Source of the DNA: an uncultured Roseiflexaceae bacterium
GTDB taxonomy: Bacteria > Chloroflexota > Chloroflexia > Chloroflexales > Roseiflexaceae
DNA: 64,000 nt
Direction of reading: 5' to 3'
NCBI GenBank assembly: GCA_937988885.1
Contig: CALKHR010000136.1
Span: 14,062-78,061, forward strand
Shown: positions 8,744-18,868 of the stretch, one piece after another
Position numbering within the stretch: position 1 is the stretch's first letter
How the letters are laid out: each line of letters begins with the position of its first letter
Program-made: the position numbers and the translations under genes
Notes under the pieces: model-generated
Database searches by the model: none
What the model was told of the DNA's origin: nothing
What the model saw: the letters and a program-made list of their open reading frames with translations, nothing else

Positions 8744-11137
8744 TTAGCGGGCGTCGAGCGCCGCTGCCACCGCCGCGTAGGCATCGAGCATGCCGTAGCC
8801 GTAGGCGTTGCTCGGCAGGTCGCCGCTGAAGCAGCCCAGCGTGCGGTCGCCGCGATACGGCAGCGCGGTGTCGATCAGGATCTGCTCGGTGCGCTCGATG
8901 TCGCCGATCAACGCCGGATTCGCCGACCACATCAGCGCCACGACGCCTGCGACGTGCGGCCCGGCCATCGAGGTGCCATCGTTGAGGCCGTAGGTGCCGC
9001 CGGGCAGCGCCGAGAGCACATCCACGCCCGGTGCGATGATATCGGGCTTGATGCGTTGGCTGCCATCGACCGTCACAGGGCCGCGACTGCTGAACGAGGC
9101 TACATTGCCATTCGCGTCGAACGCGCCGACGCTGAACACCTCGTCGTAGATCGCGAGCGGCGAGCTAACGGTGCTGCAGCTTGGGCCTTCGTTGCCCGCG
9201 CTGACCACCACGAAGATGCCGGCGGCACGAAGCGCTCGCACGGCGGGCAGCAGCGATTCTGCATCGCAGCCCTCAAGCTCCGGGCAGCCCCACGAGTTGT
9301 TGAGCACGTGCGCGGCGCGGTTGGTGTCGCCGTCGCGCAGCGGGTCGCCGCCCTGCGGGAAGGGCGCCAGCATAAACTGCAAACAATCGAGGTAGAGGGC
9401 CGGGTTGGCTAGGTTGCGGCCCAAGTTCACGCAGCCGATCCACTCCGCCTCGGGGGCTACGCCGATGTCACCGCGTCCCACGATCGTGCCAGTGGTGTGC
9501 GTGCCGTGCCCACCGATATCGACGGGCGAAGTGCTGGCGAACCATGGATCGTACCAGTTGTAGTCGTGCTCGCCGTCGCGCCCTCGGTAGTTATCGCGCA
9601 GCGCTGGGTGATCGCCTTCGACGCCACTGTCCGATTCGCCAACCACGATCCCGGCGCCGCGCACATTGAATTCTCTCCACACGCGGTCTGCGCCGATGGC
9701 GGAGATATTCCAGGGCGGCTCGTTCGGCGCAGCGAGGTCGCCCACGCCGAGCTGCAACTCATTGGGCAATGGGCGCAATCGGGGGCTATCGATGATGCGA
9801 TCGACCTCGGGTTGCATCGAGAGGTAGGCCCGCAGCAAAGGGCCGCCCTGCACCTCAATCGCGTTCACCAAGTAGTACGGCTGATACTCCACCCCAAATC
9901 GGTCGAGCGTTGCCCGCAGATTGGCTTGCGTGGTGTTGGCGTGCTGCGTCAGCGTGTTGTAGACGAAGGCCAAGCGCTCGGCACGGTCGGTGATGTTGGC
10001 GGCCTGGCTGACATCGGCTTGGTCGCGCAGAATGACGAACAGGCGCTCGCCGTACAGGCCGGGCTGCCCGCCGCCAAAGTAGATCAGCAGCGCCAATACC
10101 GCTGCGCCGATCAGGCTGCCCAACTCCAGGATGCGGTTTGGCTGGCTGTAGTCGCGGCGGCTGCGCACTCGCAGCACGGCGCTGATCGCCCAAGCCAACA
10201 GGAAGCTTTGGAATGCGGCTGTCAGCACTGTGCCGAACAGCTCGCCACCCTCCAAGCCAAGCAGGATCGTGAACTCGTCGGGGTCGAAGAAGAGCAGCGG
10301 GCCAGCCAATGCCGTTGCCAGCAGCCCAGCCACGGGGCGTGTCGAGCGTCCGGGTGCGCGTCGCGATAGCGCCGCCGCTGCGAAGCCGAGTGGTGGCAGC
10401 ATCAGCATGAGCGGGATCTGCTGGCCATCGAAGCCGAAGCTCACCGAGAGCACCAGGAGCACGATGCCCGCCGCCAAGCCACCCAGGCTGACATCGGCCC
10501 CGGCATCCCTGCCCAGTTGCGCCAATGGGGCGATCAGCCGCTTGTCGATCAACAGCGCCGTCATCCAGCCCAACACAATGCTGGCGAGCAGGTTCAACAC
10601 CGTGTCGAGTAGCGAGCCGAGCGCGCCGTGGAAGAACCATGGCAGGCCGACCAGTAAGCCCAGCGCGATCGGCTGTGCGATGCCCGTCACCGTGCCGCTG
10701 CCCCGTGGGCCACGGCTGCCCGGACCAAACAGCAGCACCAGAGCGGCCAGCGTGCCTAGCACGATCTGCACAAGCGACGCGGTTTGAGTCCAGGTGGAAG
10801 GGACCAACTTCACCATGCTTAGCACAAAGCCGATCCCGATCGCCCAGAGCCATGCCTGATAGATGACGCGATAACGGGGTGGCGGGCCGAAGACGCGCAG
10901 TAGGCCGATCGGGAAGGTTTGGGCCAGCGTCAGCACCAGAATGATGCCGATCCACATTGGGGCTGTGAGCGATTTACCTTCGGCCAGCAACAGCTCGCCT
11001 GTGAACCACACAACGATGTGCGTTACGACTGTGAGGGCGATCATCCACAGGGTGGCGAGTGCGTATAGACCACTTGGCATACAACCATCGGTATGTTGTT
11101 GCGCTGGGGGTGGATCAATCGAAGGAGAACCGTACAT
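8744..11137 (-). CDS. Subtilisin-family serine protease with large multi-spanning N-terminal domain
   Basis: Peptidase S8 protein of 797 residues. Residues about 20-370 contain roughly ten hydrophobic segments. A linker of about 100 residues follows, then the catalytic domain (about 470-790): Asp in SDSGVEGDHP (about 500), His in GGHGTHTTGT (about 542), an oxyanion Asn in NNSWGC and Ser in GTSMAGPHVAG (about 722). All catalytic residues are present, so it should be active, presumably outside the membrane. The ATG at 11137 has GGAG 6 nt upstream. An N-terminal polytopic domain on a subtilase is uncommon; most are secreted with a propeptide. Substrate unknown; a terminator follows. Confidence 0.88.
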   Translation of the reverse strand: MYGSPSIDPPPAQQHTDGCMPSGLYALATLWMIALTVVTHIVVWFTGELLLAEGKSLTAPMWIGIILVLTLAQTFPIGLLRVFGPPPRYRVIYQAWLWAIGIGFVLSMVKLVPSTWTQTASLVQIVLGTLAALVLLFGPGSRGPRGSGTVTGIAQPIALGLLVGLPWFFHGALGSLLDTVLNLLASIVLGWMTALLIDKRLIAPLAQLGRDAGADVSLGGLAAGIVLLVLSVSFGFDGQQIPLMLMLPPLGFAAAALSRRAPGRSTRPVAGLLATALAGPLLFFDPDEFTILLGLEGGELFGTVLTAAFQSFLLAWAISAVLRVRSRRDYSQPNRILELGSLIGAAVLALLIYFGGGQPGLYGERLFVILRDQADVSQAANITDRAERLAFVYNTLTQHANTTQANLRATLDRFGVEYQPYYLVNAIEVQGGPLLRAYLSMQPEVDRIIDSPRLRPLPNELQLGVGDLAAPNEPPWNISAIGADRVWREFNVRGAGIVVGESDSGVEGDHPALRDNYRGRDGEHDYNWYDPWFASTSPVDIGGHGTHTTGTIVGRGDIGVAPEAEWIGCVNLGRNLANPALYLDCLQFMLAPFPQGGDPLRDGDTNRAAHVLNNSWGCPELEGCDAESLLPAVRALRAAGIFVVVSAGNEGPSCSTVSSPLAIYDEVFSVGAFDANGNVASFSSRGPVTVDGSQRIKPDIIAPGVDVLSALPGGTYGLNDGTSMAGPHVAGVVALMWSANPALIGDIERTEQILIDTALPYRGDRTLGCFSGDLPSNAYGYGMLDAYAAVAAALDAR

Positions 11138-11293
11138 CGTTTGTCTCCAGTTCTAGTGCATGAGGAGATAGCGCCAGTTTTGCTTGCAACGCTCAGCGCT
11201 TCATGCGAACGTTAGCCTGTATTGTATGCCAATTGGTTGGGCAATAGGACAACCTGTTTTCGCCTGCCAAAGCAATTGTAGCGTTGTTATGGC

Positions 11294-11318
11294 GATGCGC
11301 TGCATGAAGCAGCGCATC
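11294..11318 (-). terminator. Hairpin downstream of manA (terminator-like, no T-tract)
   Basis: Perfect 10-bp stem (11294-11303 with 11309-11318), loop ATGAA, 44 nt after the manA stop. No T run follows on the minus strand, so termination is inferred from position and stem only. Confidence 0.5.
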
Positions 11319-11361
11319 ATCAGATCAGTATGGTTTGATATCTCGTCTGGTAATTGCGGAG

Positions 11362-12336
11362 CTATGATGGCACAAAGCAGGCCAGCACGGTTACGGCTGG
11401 CTGCGGCACGAGTTCGTATGCGCCCAAGGAGGCGGGCAGGACGATAGACTCGCCGCGTTGCAGCGAGAACGCCTCGCTGTTCCAGCGCAACTCCGCCGCG
11501 CCATCGACCGTGGTGAGGATGACGAAGCTACTCGGATCGGTTGCGCGCGACGTGGCTGAATCCAGTTGCCAGCGCTCCATCGCGAAAAAGGGGCATTCGA
11601 CGAGCAGCGTGCGCCCATCACCAAGATCCTGCGGCACCGCCAGCGCCTCGGGCGAATGGCCGTAGTCGATCACGTCGAGCGCTCGCTCGAGGTGCAGTTC
11701 GCGGGTGTTGCCCTGAGCGTCGCGGCGGTCGTAGTCGTAGACGCGGTAGGTGAGGTCGGAGGTTTGTTGGATCTCGAACAGCAGGATGCCGCCCGAGATG
11801 GCGTGCACGGTGCCCGCCGGCACGAAGACCGCATCGCCGGGCTGCACCGCCACACGCCGCAGCAGGTTCATCAGCGTGCCGTTGGCCACTGCTGCCGCGA
11901 AGCTTTCGCGATCCGACGGTGCGTTGAGGCCGTGGATCAGGTGGCTGCCGGGCGTGGCCTGCAAGATGTACCATGCCTCGGTCTTGCCAAGGAAGCCGCT
12001 GGCCGCCTCGTGCTGGCGGGCGTAGGCATCGTCGGGGTGCACCTGCACCGATAGATCGTCGGCGGCATCGATGAATTTCGCCAGCAGCGGGAACTCGCCG
12101 CCGTAGCGCGCGAAACTGCGCGTGCCCACCAGCGCCGCGCCGTACTCGCGGGAGAGCTCGGCTAAGCTACGACCGGCGAACGGGCCGCTGAGCACGCGAT
12201 TTTGAGCGTAGACCTGCCACGATTCGGCCAATTGCGGTGGCGCATCATCTAAACCCAGCCATGTGCCTAGCGTATTGCCACCCCAAATGCGGCTATCGAG
12301 TTTACGCTCGAGCTTGAGCGGGGGGAGTTGTTGCAT
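11362..12336 (-). CDS. manA: Mannose-6-phosphate isomerase, class I
   Basis: Zinc enzyme interconverting fructose-6-phosphate and mannose-6-phosphate, supplying mannose for glycans. 324 residues. Metal ligands are visible: QVHPDD (His), GKTEAWYIL (Glu) and PAGTVHAISGG (His), with two cupin-like halves. This is the short bacterial class I form. It sits 59 nt behind treS on the same strand, so the two are probably co-transcribed in a storage/compatible-sugar context. The alternative name is a cupin sugar isomerase, but the motifs fit ManA well. Confidence 0.92.
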   Translation of the reverse strand: MQQLPPLKLERKLDSRIWGGNTLGTWLGLDDAPPQLAESWQVYAQNRVLSGPFAGRSLAELSREYGAALVGTRSFARYGGEFPLLAKFIDAADDLSVQVHPDDAYARQHEAASGFLGKTEAWYILQATPGSHLIHGLNAPSDRESFAAAVANGTLMNLLRRVAVQPGDAVFVPAGTVHAISGGILLFEIQQTSDLTYRVYDYDRRDAQGNTRELHLERALDVIDYGHSPEALAVPQDLGDGRTLLVECPFFAMERWQLDSATSRATDPSSFVILTTVDGAAELRWNSEAFSLQRGESIVLPASLGAYELVPQPAVTVLACFVPS

Positions 12337-12395
12337 AGCTTCCTATCCTCTCGTTGATGCAATGGCCTTCGATGCGCCACCTGCCTTTGTTCCGC

Positions 12396-14036
<1,641 letters not shown>

Positions 14037-14357
14037 AACTATCTCACCTTTGTGACAGAGATTTAGAATACGATGCAGGAACAGCGTTGAAACGCATCGT
14101 GTAGGTGAATCCTGCATTGGTAGCGGAGAGTATACCATGGAGAAGCGAGAGTGTGTCAGCGATGTTGTTCTCTTCGCCAACGGTTGTGCGGTGCTGAAGA
14201 TGTTGGTTGGTGTGCCCGAATATGGCTTTGCACTGCGGGAAAATCCGCGCTTTGCGGAATGCGAGTTCAGCGTGTATTATACTGCCGATGCCCAGTTTAA
14301 CCGTTTATCATCACTGATCATGCCAGATCTGCTAGATCTGCGCCGATAAGCCTCGCT
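14037..14357. other. 321-bp divergent intergenic region between treS and GT39
   Basis: Holds the promoter for the GT39 gene (14252-14280) and presumably the treS promoter on the other strand, for which I found no convincing -35/-10 pair. A 70-codon open frame at 14137-14349 has no ribosome site or family resemblance and is not called. Confidence 0.5.
14252..14280 (+). promoter_or_regulatory. Promoter of the GT39 gene
   Basis: TTGCGG (14252-14257), 17-bp spacer, TATTAT (14275-14280); leader of about 70 nt. Confidence 0.5.
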
Positions 14358-16436
14358 ATGCAAACAACTCGCGCCGAACCTTCGGTTCGCTCATATGCCC
14401 TGTTCTCCGTGCCCACTTGGTTACTGGCCCTGATGCTGGCGGTGCTGGCTGTGCTGCCGCGCGTGCTCGGTTTGGCCGATTTCTACACGATCGACGAAGC
14501 GTACCACTGGGTGTACCGCATTCGCCGCTTCAGTGAGGCGCTCGCTGCCCGCGATTGGGCCGCCACCGATCTGACAGGTCACCCGGGTGTGACGACGATG
14601 TGGTTGGGTTGGATGGGCCGTGCGCTCGGCGCGCTGTTTGGCATCCGCGATATGGGCGGCTCCGGCGCAGGGGCCACGTATTTGTCCACGTTGCGCTTCC
14701 CACTGGCGCTGACCAACGGCCTGACGGTTGTGTGCGCCTTCCTGATCCTGCGGCGGTTGGTGCGCCCTTCGGTGGCGCTGCTGGCGGGGGTGTTCTGGGC
14801 CACATCGCCGTTCCTGATCGGTTTGGGGCGGCTGCTGCATATGGATGGCCTGTTGACCTCGTTTATGGCGCTGAGCGTGTTGCTGATGCTGTTGGCGCTT
14901 GTGCCCACGACGAGCGCCCGAGCCAGTTGGGTGGCGCTGCTCGGCTCGGGTGTGTGCGCTGGGCTTGCGCTGTTGACTAAAGCGCCCTCGCTGTTTCTGC
15001 TGCCGTTCTGCGGGCTGTTGCTGGCGGCGTGGCATGCGTGGCAGGTGGCGTTGTGGCGGCATCGCACGGAGTTGCTGCGGGCGATGGGATGGGTGTTCGG
15101 ACGGTATGCCGTGTGGTTGGGCACGGCGGCGCTGGTGGTGGTGGCGCTGTGGCCCGCGATGTGGGTCACGCCGTTGAGCGCGCTTGGCGATGTGCTGAAC
15201 GAGATTATCGCCAACGGCGGTTCGCCCGAGCCTGCTGGCAACTTTTTTATGGGCAAGGCGGTGGCTGCGCCGGGGCCGCTGTTCTACCCGGCGGTGCTGT
15301 TGTGGCGCACGACGCCGTGGGCGCTGTTGGGCTTGCTGCTGTTGCCGCTCGTCTTTCGCGCCGCTACGTCGGGCGGGGCGAACGCGCCTCAGGAGACGCC
15401 GGAACGCTCCACCGAGCGCATGGTGTTGGTGGCGATGCTGGCGTTCGCGGTGCTGTTTGGCTTGATGATGACGTTGCAGCCCAAGCAGTTCGACCGCTAT
15501 CTGCTGCCGATCTGGCCTGCGCTGCAGGTATTGGCGGCGGCAGGTTGGGTGATGCTGCTGGAGTGGATCGGGCGGCGCAGGCCGCAGCGCTGGCTATCGC
15601 CCGTGGTGTACACGCTGTTGAGGCTATTCGCGCTTGGCACGACGGCCTGGTACCAGCCGTATCAACTTGGGTATTTCAACCCGTTGTTGGGCGGCGGTGC
15701 GGTCGGCCAACGCGTGATGTTGGTGGGCTTGGGCGAGGGGATGGAGCAGATCGGCGCGTGGTTGCGCGAGCGCCCCGATCTCAAACGTGGCCCGGTGTTG
15801 TCGTGGATTCCGCCGACGCTCGCGCCGTTCGTGCCCGCCTCGCCGGGCGTGCTTGATCTGCGGGTGAATCTGTTGGAGACGCCCACGAGCTACGCGGTGC
15901 TCTACAGCCGCAGCGTGCAGCGCAAGGAATCGGCGGTGGCCGAGGAGTATGTGCGCCAGAATCCGCCGTTGTTCACGTTGCGCGTGCACGGGGTGGAGTA
16001 CGCGACAGTGCATCAGTTGCCGCGCCCCTACGATACGCCGCTCGATGCGCAGTTTGGCGATGGGTTGCGTCTGCGCGGCTACACCCTGCAGCGCGAGGGC
16101 GATACGCTGACGCTGACGCCTTCGTGGAGTGTGTTGGCGGATCAGCCGGGCGGGAAGATGTGTTTCGTGCACGTGTTGGCCGCCGATGGTCAGCGCGTGA
16201 CGCAGATCGATGCGGCGCTGGATCAGGGGATGTTTGCGGAATGGCAGGCGGGCCAGCAGTTCGATACGCCGTTCCCGTTGCAGTTGCCGAGCGATCTGCC
16301 GCCCGGGGAGTATTGGGTGGTGATGGGTGTCTACACGCTCGATGGTGGTCGCTTGCCGCTGGTGCGCGGCCCAAGCGCGCCTGGCGATTTGGCTGGCCCC
16401 GATGCGCTGTTGGTGGCGACGCTCGATCTGCCTTAA
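14358..16436 (+). CDS. GT39/ArnT-type polyprenyl-phosphate-dependent glycosyltransferase
   Basis: Integral-membrane glycosyltransferase of 692 residues, of the dolichyl/undecaprenyl-phosphate-sugar family (PMT_2). The first luminal loop carries the catalytic-type motif FYTIDEAYHWVYR (about residues 42-54) and a later HPG segment (TGHPGVTTMW). About eleven membrane helices follow to residue 430. The last 150 residues form a soluble beta-rich domain (FGDGLRLRGY, GEYWVVMGVYTL) with no named family. Acceptor unknown: protein, lipid or polymer glycosylation are all possible. Single-gene unit ending in a bidirectional terminator. Confidence 0.85.
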   Translation: MQTTRAEPSVRSYALFSVPTWLLALMLAVLAVLPRVLGLADFYTIDEAYHWVYRIRRFSEALAARDWAATDLTGHPGVTTMWLGWMGRALGALFGIRDMGGSGAGATYLSTLRFPLALTNGLTVVCAFLILRRLVRPSVALLAGVFWATSPFLIGLGRLLHMDGLLTSFMALSVLLMLLALVPTTSARASWVALLGSGVCAGLALLTKAPSLFLLPFCGLLLAAWHAWQVALWRHRTELLRAMGWVFGRYAVWLGTAALVVVALWPAMWVTPLSALGDVLNEIIANGGSPEPAGNFFMGKAVAAPGPLFYPAVLLWRTTPWALLGLLLLPLVFRAATSGGANAPQETPERSTERMVLVAMLAFAVLFGLMMTLQPKQFDRYLLPIWPALQVLAAAGWVMLLEWIGRRRPQRWLSPVVYTLLRLFALGTTAWYQPYQLGYFNPLLGGGAVGQRVMLVGLGEGMEQIGAWLRERPDLKRGPVLSWIPPTLAPFVPASPGVLDLRVNLLETPTSYAVLYSRSVQRKESAVAEEYVRQNPPLFTLRVHGVEYATVHQLPRPYDTPLDAQFGDGLRLRGYTLQREGDTLTLTPSWSVLADQPGGKMCFVHVLAADGQRVTQIDAALDQGMFAEWQAGQQFDTPFPLQLPSDLPPGEYWVVMGVYTLDGGRLPLVRGPSAPGDLAGPDALLVATLDLP

Positions 16437-16437
16437 C

Positions 16438-16558
16438 TCTGGTAGTGGTTCGAACCGCCGCCCAGGTCCCTCGGCCCGGGCATGGCTGCCCGCCGCACGA
16501 CGGGCGCGGCACTCCGCGACGGGGGCGCAGGCGGCGGTTGCTTCTTCTTCCCCAACAA
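16438..16558 (-). repeat. Terminator-linked intergenic repeat, copy A
   Basis: Read on the minus strand from 16558: TTGTTGGGGAAGAAGAAG, then GCAACCGCC, then CGCCCCCGTCGC at 16527-16516. The order and spacing match copies B (46695), C (57319, minus) and D (58072). It directly follows a hairpin, as in the other copies. Confidence 0.55.
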
Positions 16559-16560
16559 CA

Positions 16561-16594
16561 AACAAGCGCCGTGCAGCAACTACAGGCGCTTGTT
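16561..16594. terminator. Bidirectional terminator between convergent genes
   Basis: Perfect 10-bp stem (16561-16570 with 16585-16594), 14-nt loop, between the GT39 gene and the STAS gene. It lies 15 nt after the STAS stop and is followed on that strand by TTGTT-rich sequence. Confidence 0.75.
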
Positions 16595-16608
16595 GGCTTT
16601 CCTGAACT

Positions 16609-17682
16609 TTAGAAAGCGAGCGCTTCGGAATGCATGGCCTGCTTGAGGCCCTCTTGGAGCGTGGCGGCGGTGTGCAGCGTCTCGAAGTTGACGCCCAGGC
16701 TCACGAGCGCCTCGGCCATCTCGGGGCGCACGCCCACCAGCACGGTGTGGGCGCCGAGCAGCCGCACTGCTTGGGCCACTTCGAGCACGCCGTGCGCGAG
16801 GTCGCGATCGACCATGGTGACGCCGGTCATATCGAGCACGAGGTGGTGCGCGCCCATCTCCTGGACGGCGTGGAGCGAGCGGTCGCGGAGTTCCTGGATG
16901 CGTTCGGTCTCGAAGGTGCCGACCAGCGGGATGACGAGGATGCCTTGGCTGATGGGCAGCACGGGCACGCCCAATGCGCGGATGGTCGCACGTTGCTGTT
17001 CGGTCTCCACGATCAGCACCGATTGGGCTTCGGCGCGGATGCGCAGTTCTTCGAGCGCGTCTTGCAGTGAGGCGGTGCGTTCGGCGACTTGCTGCTCGAG
17101 TTCGTTACGCGCGTCGATGAGGGCGCTGTTCATGAGCCGCGTTTGGGTCAGCGCTTCGTTCATGCGGTTGTGGAACTGGTTGATGGTGAACAGGATCAGA
17201 CCGTGTGTGCCCATAAACGCGATGCTATCGATGATGGGGGTGCTGAGAAGGGTTGAGTAGTCCGATAGCCAGAACATCAGGCCCGTCGCGATCCAGGCCA
17301 ACACACTCAAGATGTGCAGACGGGAGCTATCAATGTATGGTACCGAGGTGGTGAGTACAACGAGTGGCAGGATGAGGTCGCGGAGCACCTGGTTGGGGAA
17401 CAACGTAACGCTGAGCAGGCTATAGATGATCACACAGATGCTGAGCACCGAGGCTAGCAGATCGATGGGATAGTGGCTGATCAATACATAGATCACGATC
17501 AGGACGATAAACATCATCCAATCGACGATAGTGCTGTACCAGAAGTGTAGCCCCTGCCCGTTGATGGCATCGACGAGTGAGAGGATTGCGAAGATACCCA
17601 TCAAACCGATGCCAATGCGTATTGGAATGCGAAAACGTTTACGTAGGGTGTCTGGTTCATCAATAAGCATGGGGGCTGTCAT
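16609..17682 (-). CDS. Membrane STAS-domain protein (RsbR-like regulator)
   Basis: 357 residues: about six hydrophobic segments (15-185), a charged coiled-coil linker (about 190-245, RNELEQQVAERTASLQDAL) and a C-terminal STAS domain (about 250-350). The STAS core reads VLDMTGVTMVD, with ISQGILVIPLVGT before it, as in RsbR co-antagonists of stressosome-type sigma-factor control. The equivalent RsbR position ends VDT; here it is VDRD, so one usual phospho-threonine may be absent. I chose the ATG at 17682 for its AGAGG site. No rsbS/rsbT neighbours. Likely senses membrane state and feeds a partner-switching pathway; partner unknown. Confidence 0.8.
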   Translation of the reverse strand: MTAPMLIDEPDTLRKRFRIPIRIGIGLMGIFAILSLVDAINGQGLHFWYSTIVDWMMFIVLIVIYVLISHYPIDLLASVLSICVIIYSLLSVTLFPNQVLRDLILPLVVLTTSVPYIDSSRLHILSVLAWIATGLMFWLSDYSTLLSTPIIDSIAFMGTHGLILFTINQFHNRMNEALTQTRLMNSALIDARNELEQQVAERTASLQDALEELRIRAEAQSVLIVETEQQRATIRALGVPVLPISQGILVIPLVGTFETERIQELRDRSLHAVQEMGAHHLVLDMTGVTMVDRDLAHGVLEVAQAVRLLGAHTVLVGVRPEMAEALVSLGVNFETLHTAATLQEGLKQAMHSEALAF

Positions 17683-17784
17683 AGATCCTCTTACAGTTGC
17701 ACTGGTTGCAGAGCATGCTTCTTGAACGAGAACAAAACGAGGGGCTACAAAACCGCTATGTTGCTTGATCGGGTGCTGAGAGGT

Positions 17785-17793
17785 ATTGTAACA
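17785..17793 (-). promoter_or_regulatory. Extended -10 promoter of the STAS gene
   Basis: Minus strand TGT-TACAAT about 100 nt before the ATG at 17682. No good -35, so the TGn extension would have to compensate. Confidence 0.45.
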
Positions 17794-17814
17794 GATTTTA
17801 TGCGCATGTCGGCA

Positions 17815-17836
17815 AACCCCCACAACTGTGGGGGTT
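17815..17836 (-). terminator. Hairpin terminator after the terpene synthase gene
   Basis: Perfect palindrome, arms 17815-17824 and 17827-17836, 36 nt after the stop at 17872, followed on the minus strand by TTTG. It separates the terpene synthase from the STAS gene. Confidence 0.6.
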
Positions 17837-17871
17837 GTCATAATGCGTCAGAATGATGTATCGTCGTTGGA

Positions 17872-18834
17872 CTAGATGGCGTAGATGTGTTGTTCGTTGG
17901 CGTAGCGGCCCGTGTCGAGCGCCCAATCGATATTTCCACGCATCCAAGCGCGCAGAATGTCGATGTATCTGGCGATTTGTGTATCGATCTCTGGGCTAAA
18001 GCTGGGGAGTTGTTTCGAGAGTTGCTCGAACGCAAGAACTTCGTTGTTATGCATATCAGCGACGCGATCGACGGCTTCTTGCCATGAACATTGCTGTTCG
18101 TGTTGTAGAACGATGACTAAGTTGTGCATATCGCCGTTGTTTAATTCTTTTTGGAGCGATAAAATATCGTTCGCCCAACAGACGGCGTTATTGCACATTA
18201 ATGTGAGCCGTTTGATGATCGGATGACGGTAGACTGCCGCTGGAAGGATAACCCCTTCGCATAGTTCGATCAGTTCGATATCGGTGTTGAGTGCGCCCGC
18301 GAATGGTCGCATTTGGGTATACGAGGCGATATCTGGGATGCGCCGCGACATTCGGTTTTCGGCTTCCCAGATGCAGGCGTAGAAGTAATCCTCGACGCTG
18401 ATGAGAAAGCGATGACGCCATTCGGCATTCGAGTGGCGGCAGATTCGCTGCCAGAGTTCGTGGAGCGCATGTGTGAGGGAGGTATCGTTCTGCGAGGGTG
18501 TGCCGCCGAACAGGATGCCTCGAAATTGATCGTAGAGTTGCGCCAGTTGGGTGGGCCGTTTACCGATACCCGATTCGTCGCATTGATCGTCGTGAATAAA
18601 CAGCCACACGTTCCAATCGGTCACGATGCGCAGTTTATTGAACTCTGCGGTTGGGTAAGCACGAGCCGCCAACCAAGCAAACTTTGCTGCTTGAAAGCGT
18701 GCATATGCTGCTTGGCTCGGTAAAAGGTGAAACTGCTGTACCCATTCATTGACATGCTGTTGCGCAGCCTCGACATGTGGATTCAAGGTATGCGGGAATG
18801 GGCAGTACAGCGTTGGTACGACAATGTGATACAT
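17872..18834 (-). CDS. Class I terpene synthase (probable sesquiterpene cyclase)
   Basis: Cyclises a prenyl diphosphate after metal-assisted loss of pyrophosphate. The 320 residues are one alpha domain. The aspartate-rich motif is DDQCD (residues 82-86) and the NSE motif is NDILSLQKE (N222, S226, E230), both complete; a pyrophosphate-sensor-like Arg lies between. The ATG at 18834 follows GGAG; a longer frame to 19011 has coding-unlike composition. The gene is 34 nt behind the DUF255 gene, with no P450 or methyltransferase nearby, so an unmodified hydrocarbon or alcohol is likely. FPP as substrate is inferred from size; GPP or GGPP cannot be excluded. Confidence 0.9.
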   Translation of the reverse strand: MYHIVVPTLYCPFPHTLNPHVEAAQQHVNEWVQQFHLLPSQAAYARFQAAKFAWLAARAYPTAEFNKLRIVTDWNVWLFIHDDQCDESGIGKRPTQLAQLYDQFRGILFGGTPSQNDTSLTHALHELWQRICRHSNAEWRHRFLISVEDYFYACIWEAENRMSRRIPDIASYTQMRPFAGALNTDIELIELCEGVILPAAVYRHPIIKRLTLMCNNAVCWANDILSLQKELNNGDMHNLVIVLQHEQQCSWQEAVDRVADMHNNEVLAFEQLSKQLPSFSPEIDTQIARYIDILRAWMRGNIDWALDTGRYANEQHIYAI

Positions 18835-18868
18835 ACTGCTCCTATGTTGCCCGCCGAGGGCGCGAGCG

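Noticed and set aside
14137..14349. 70-codon frame in the treS/GT39 intergenic region
   Set aside because: No ribosome site or recognisable similarity, and the GT39 promoter lies inside it.
16440..16470. tRNA T-arm-like sequence GGTTCGAACC
   Set aside because: It is only a palindrome; the flanks do not form a T-stem, acceptor stem or anticodon arm.
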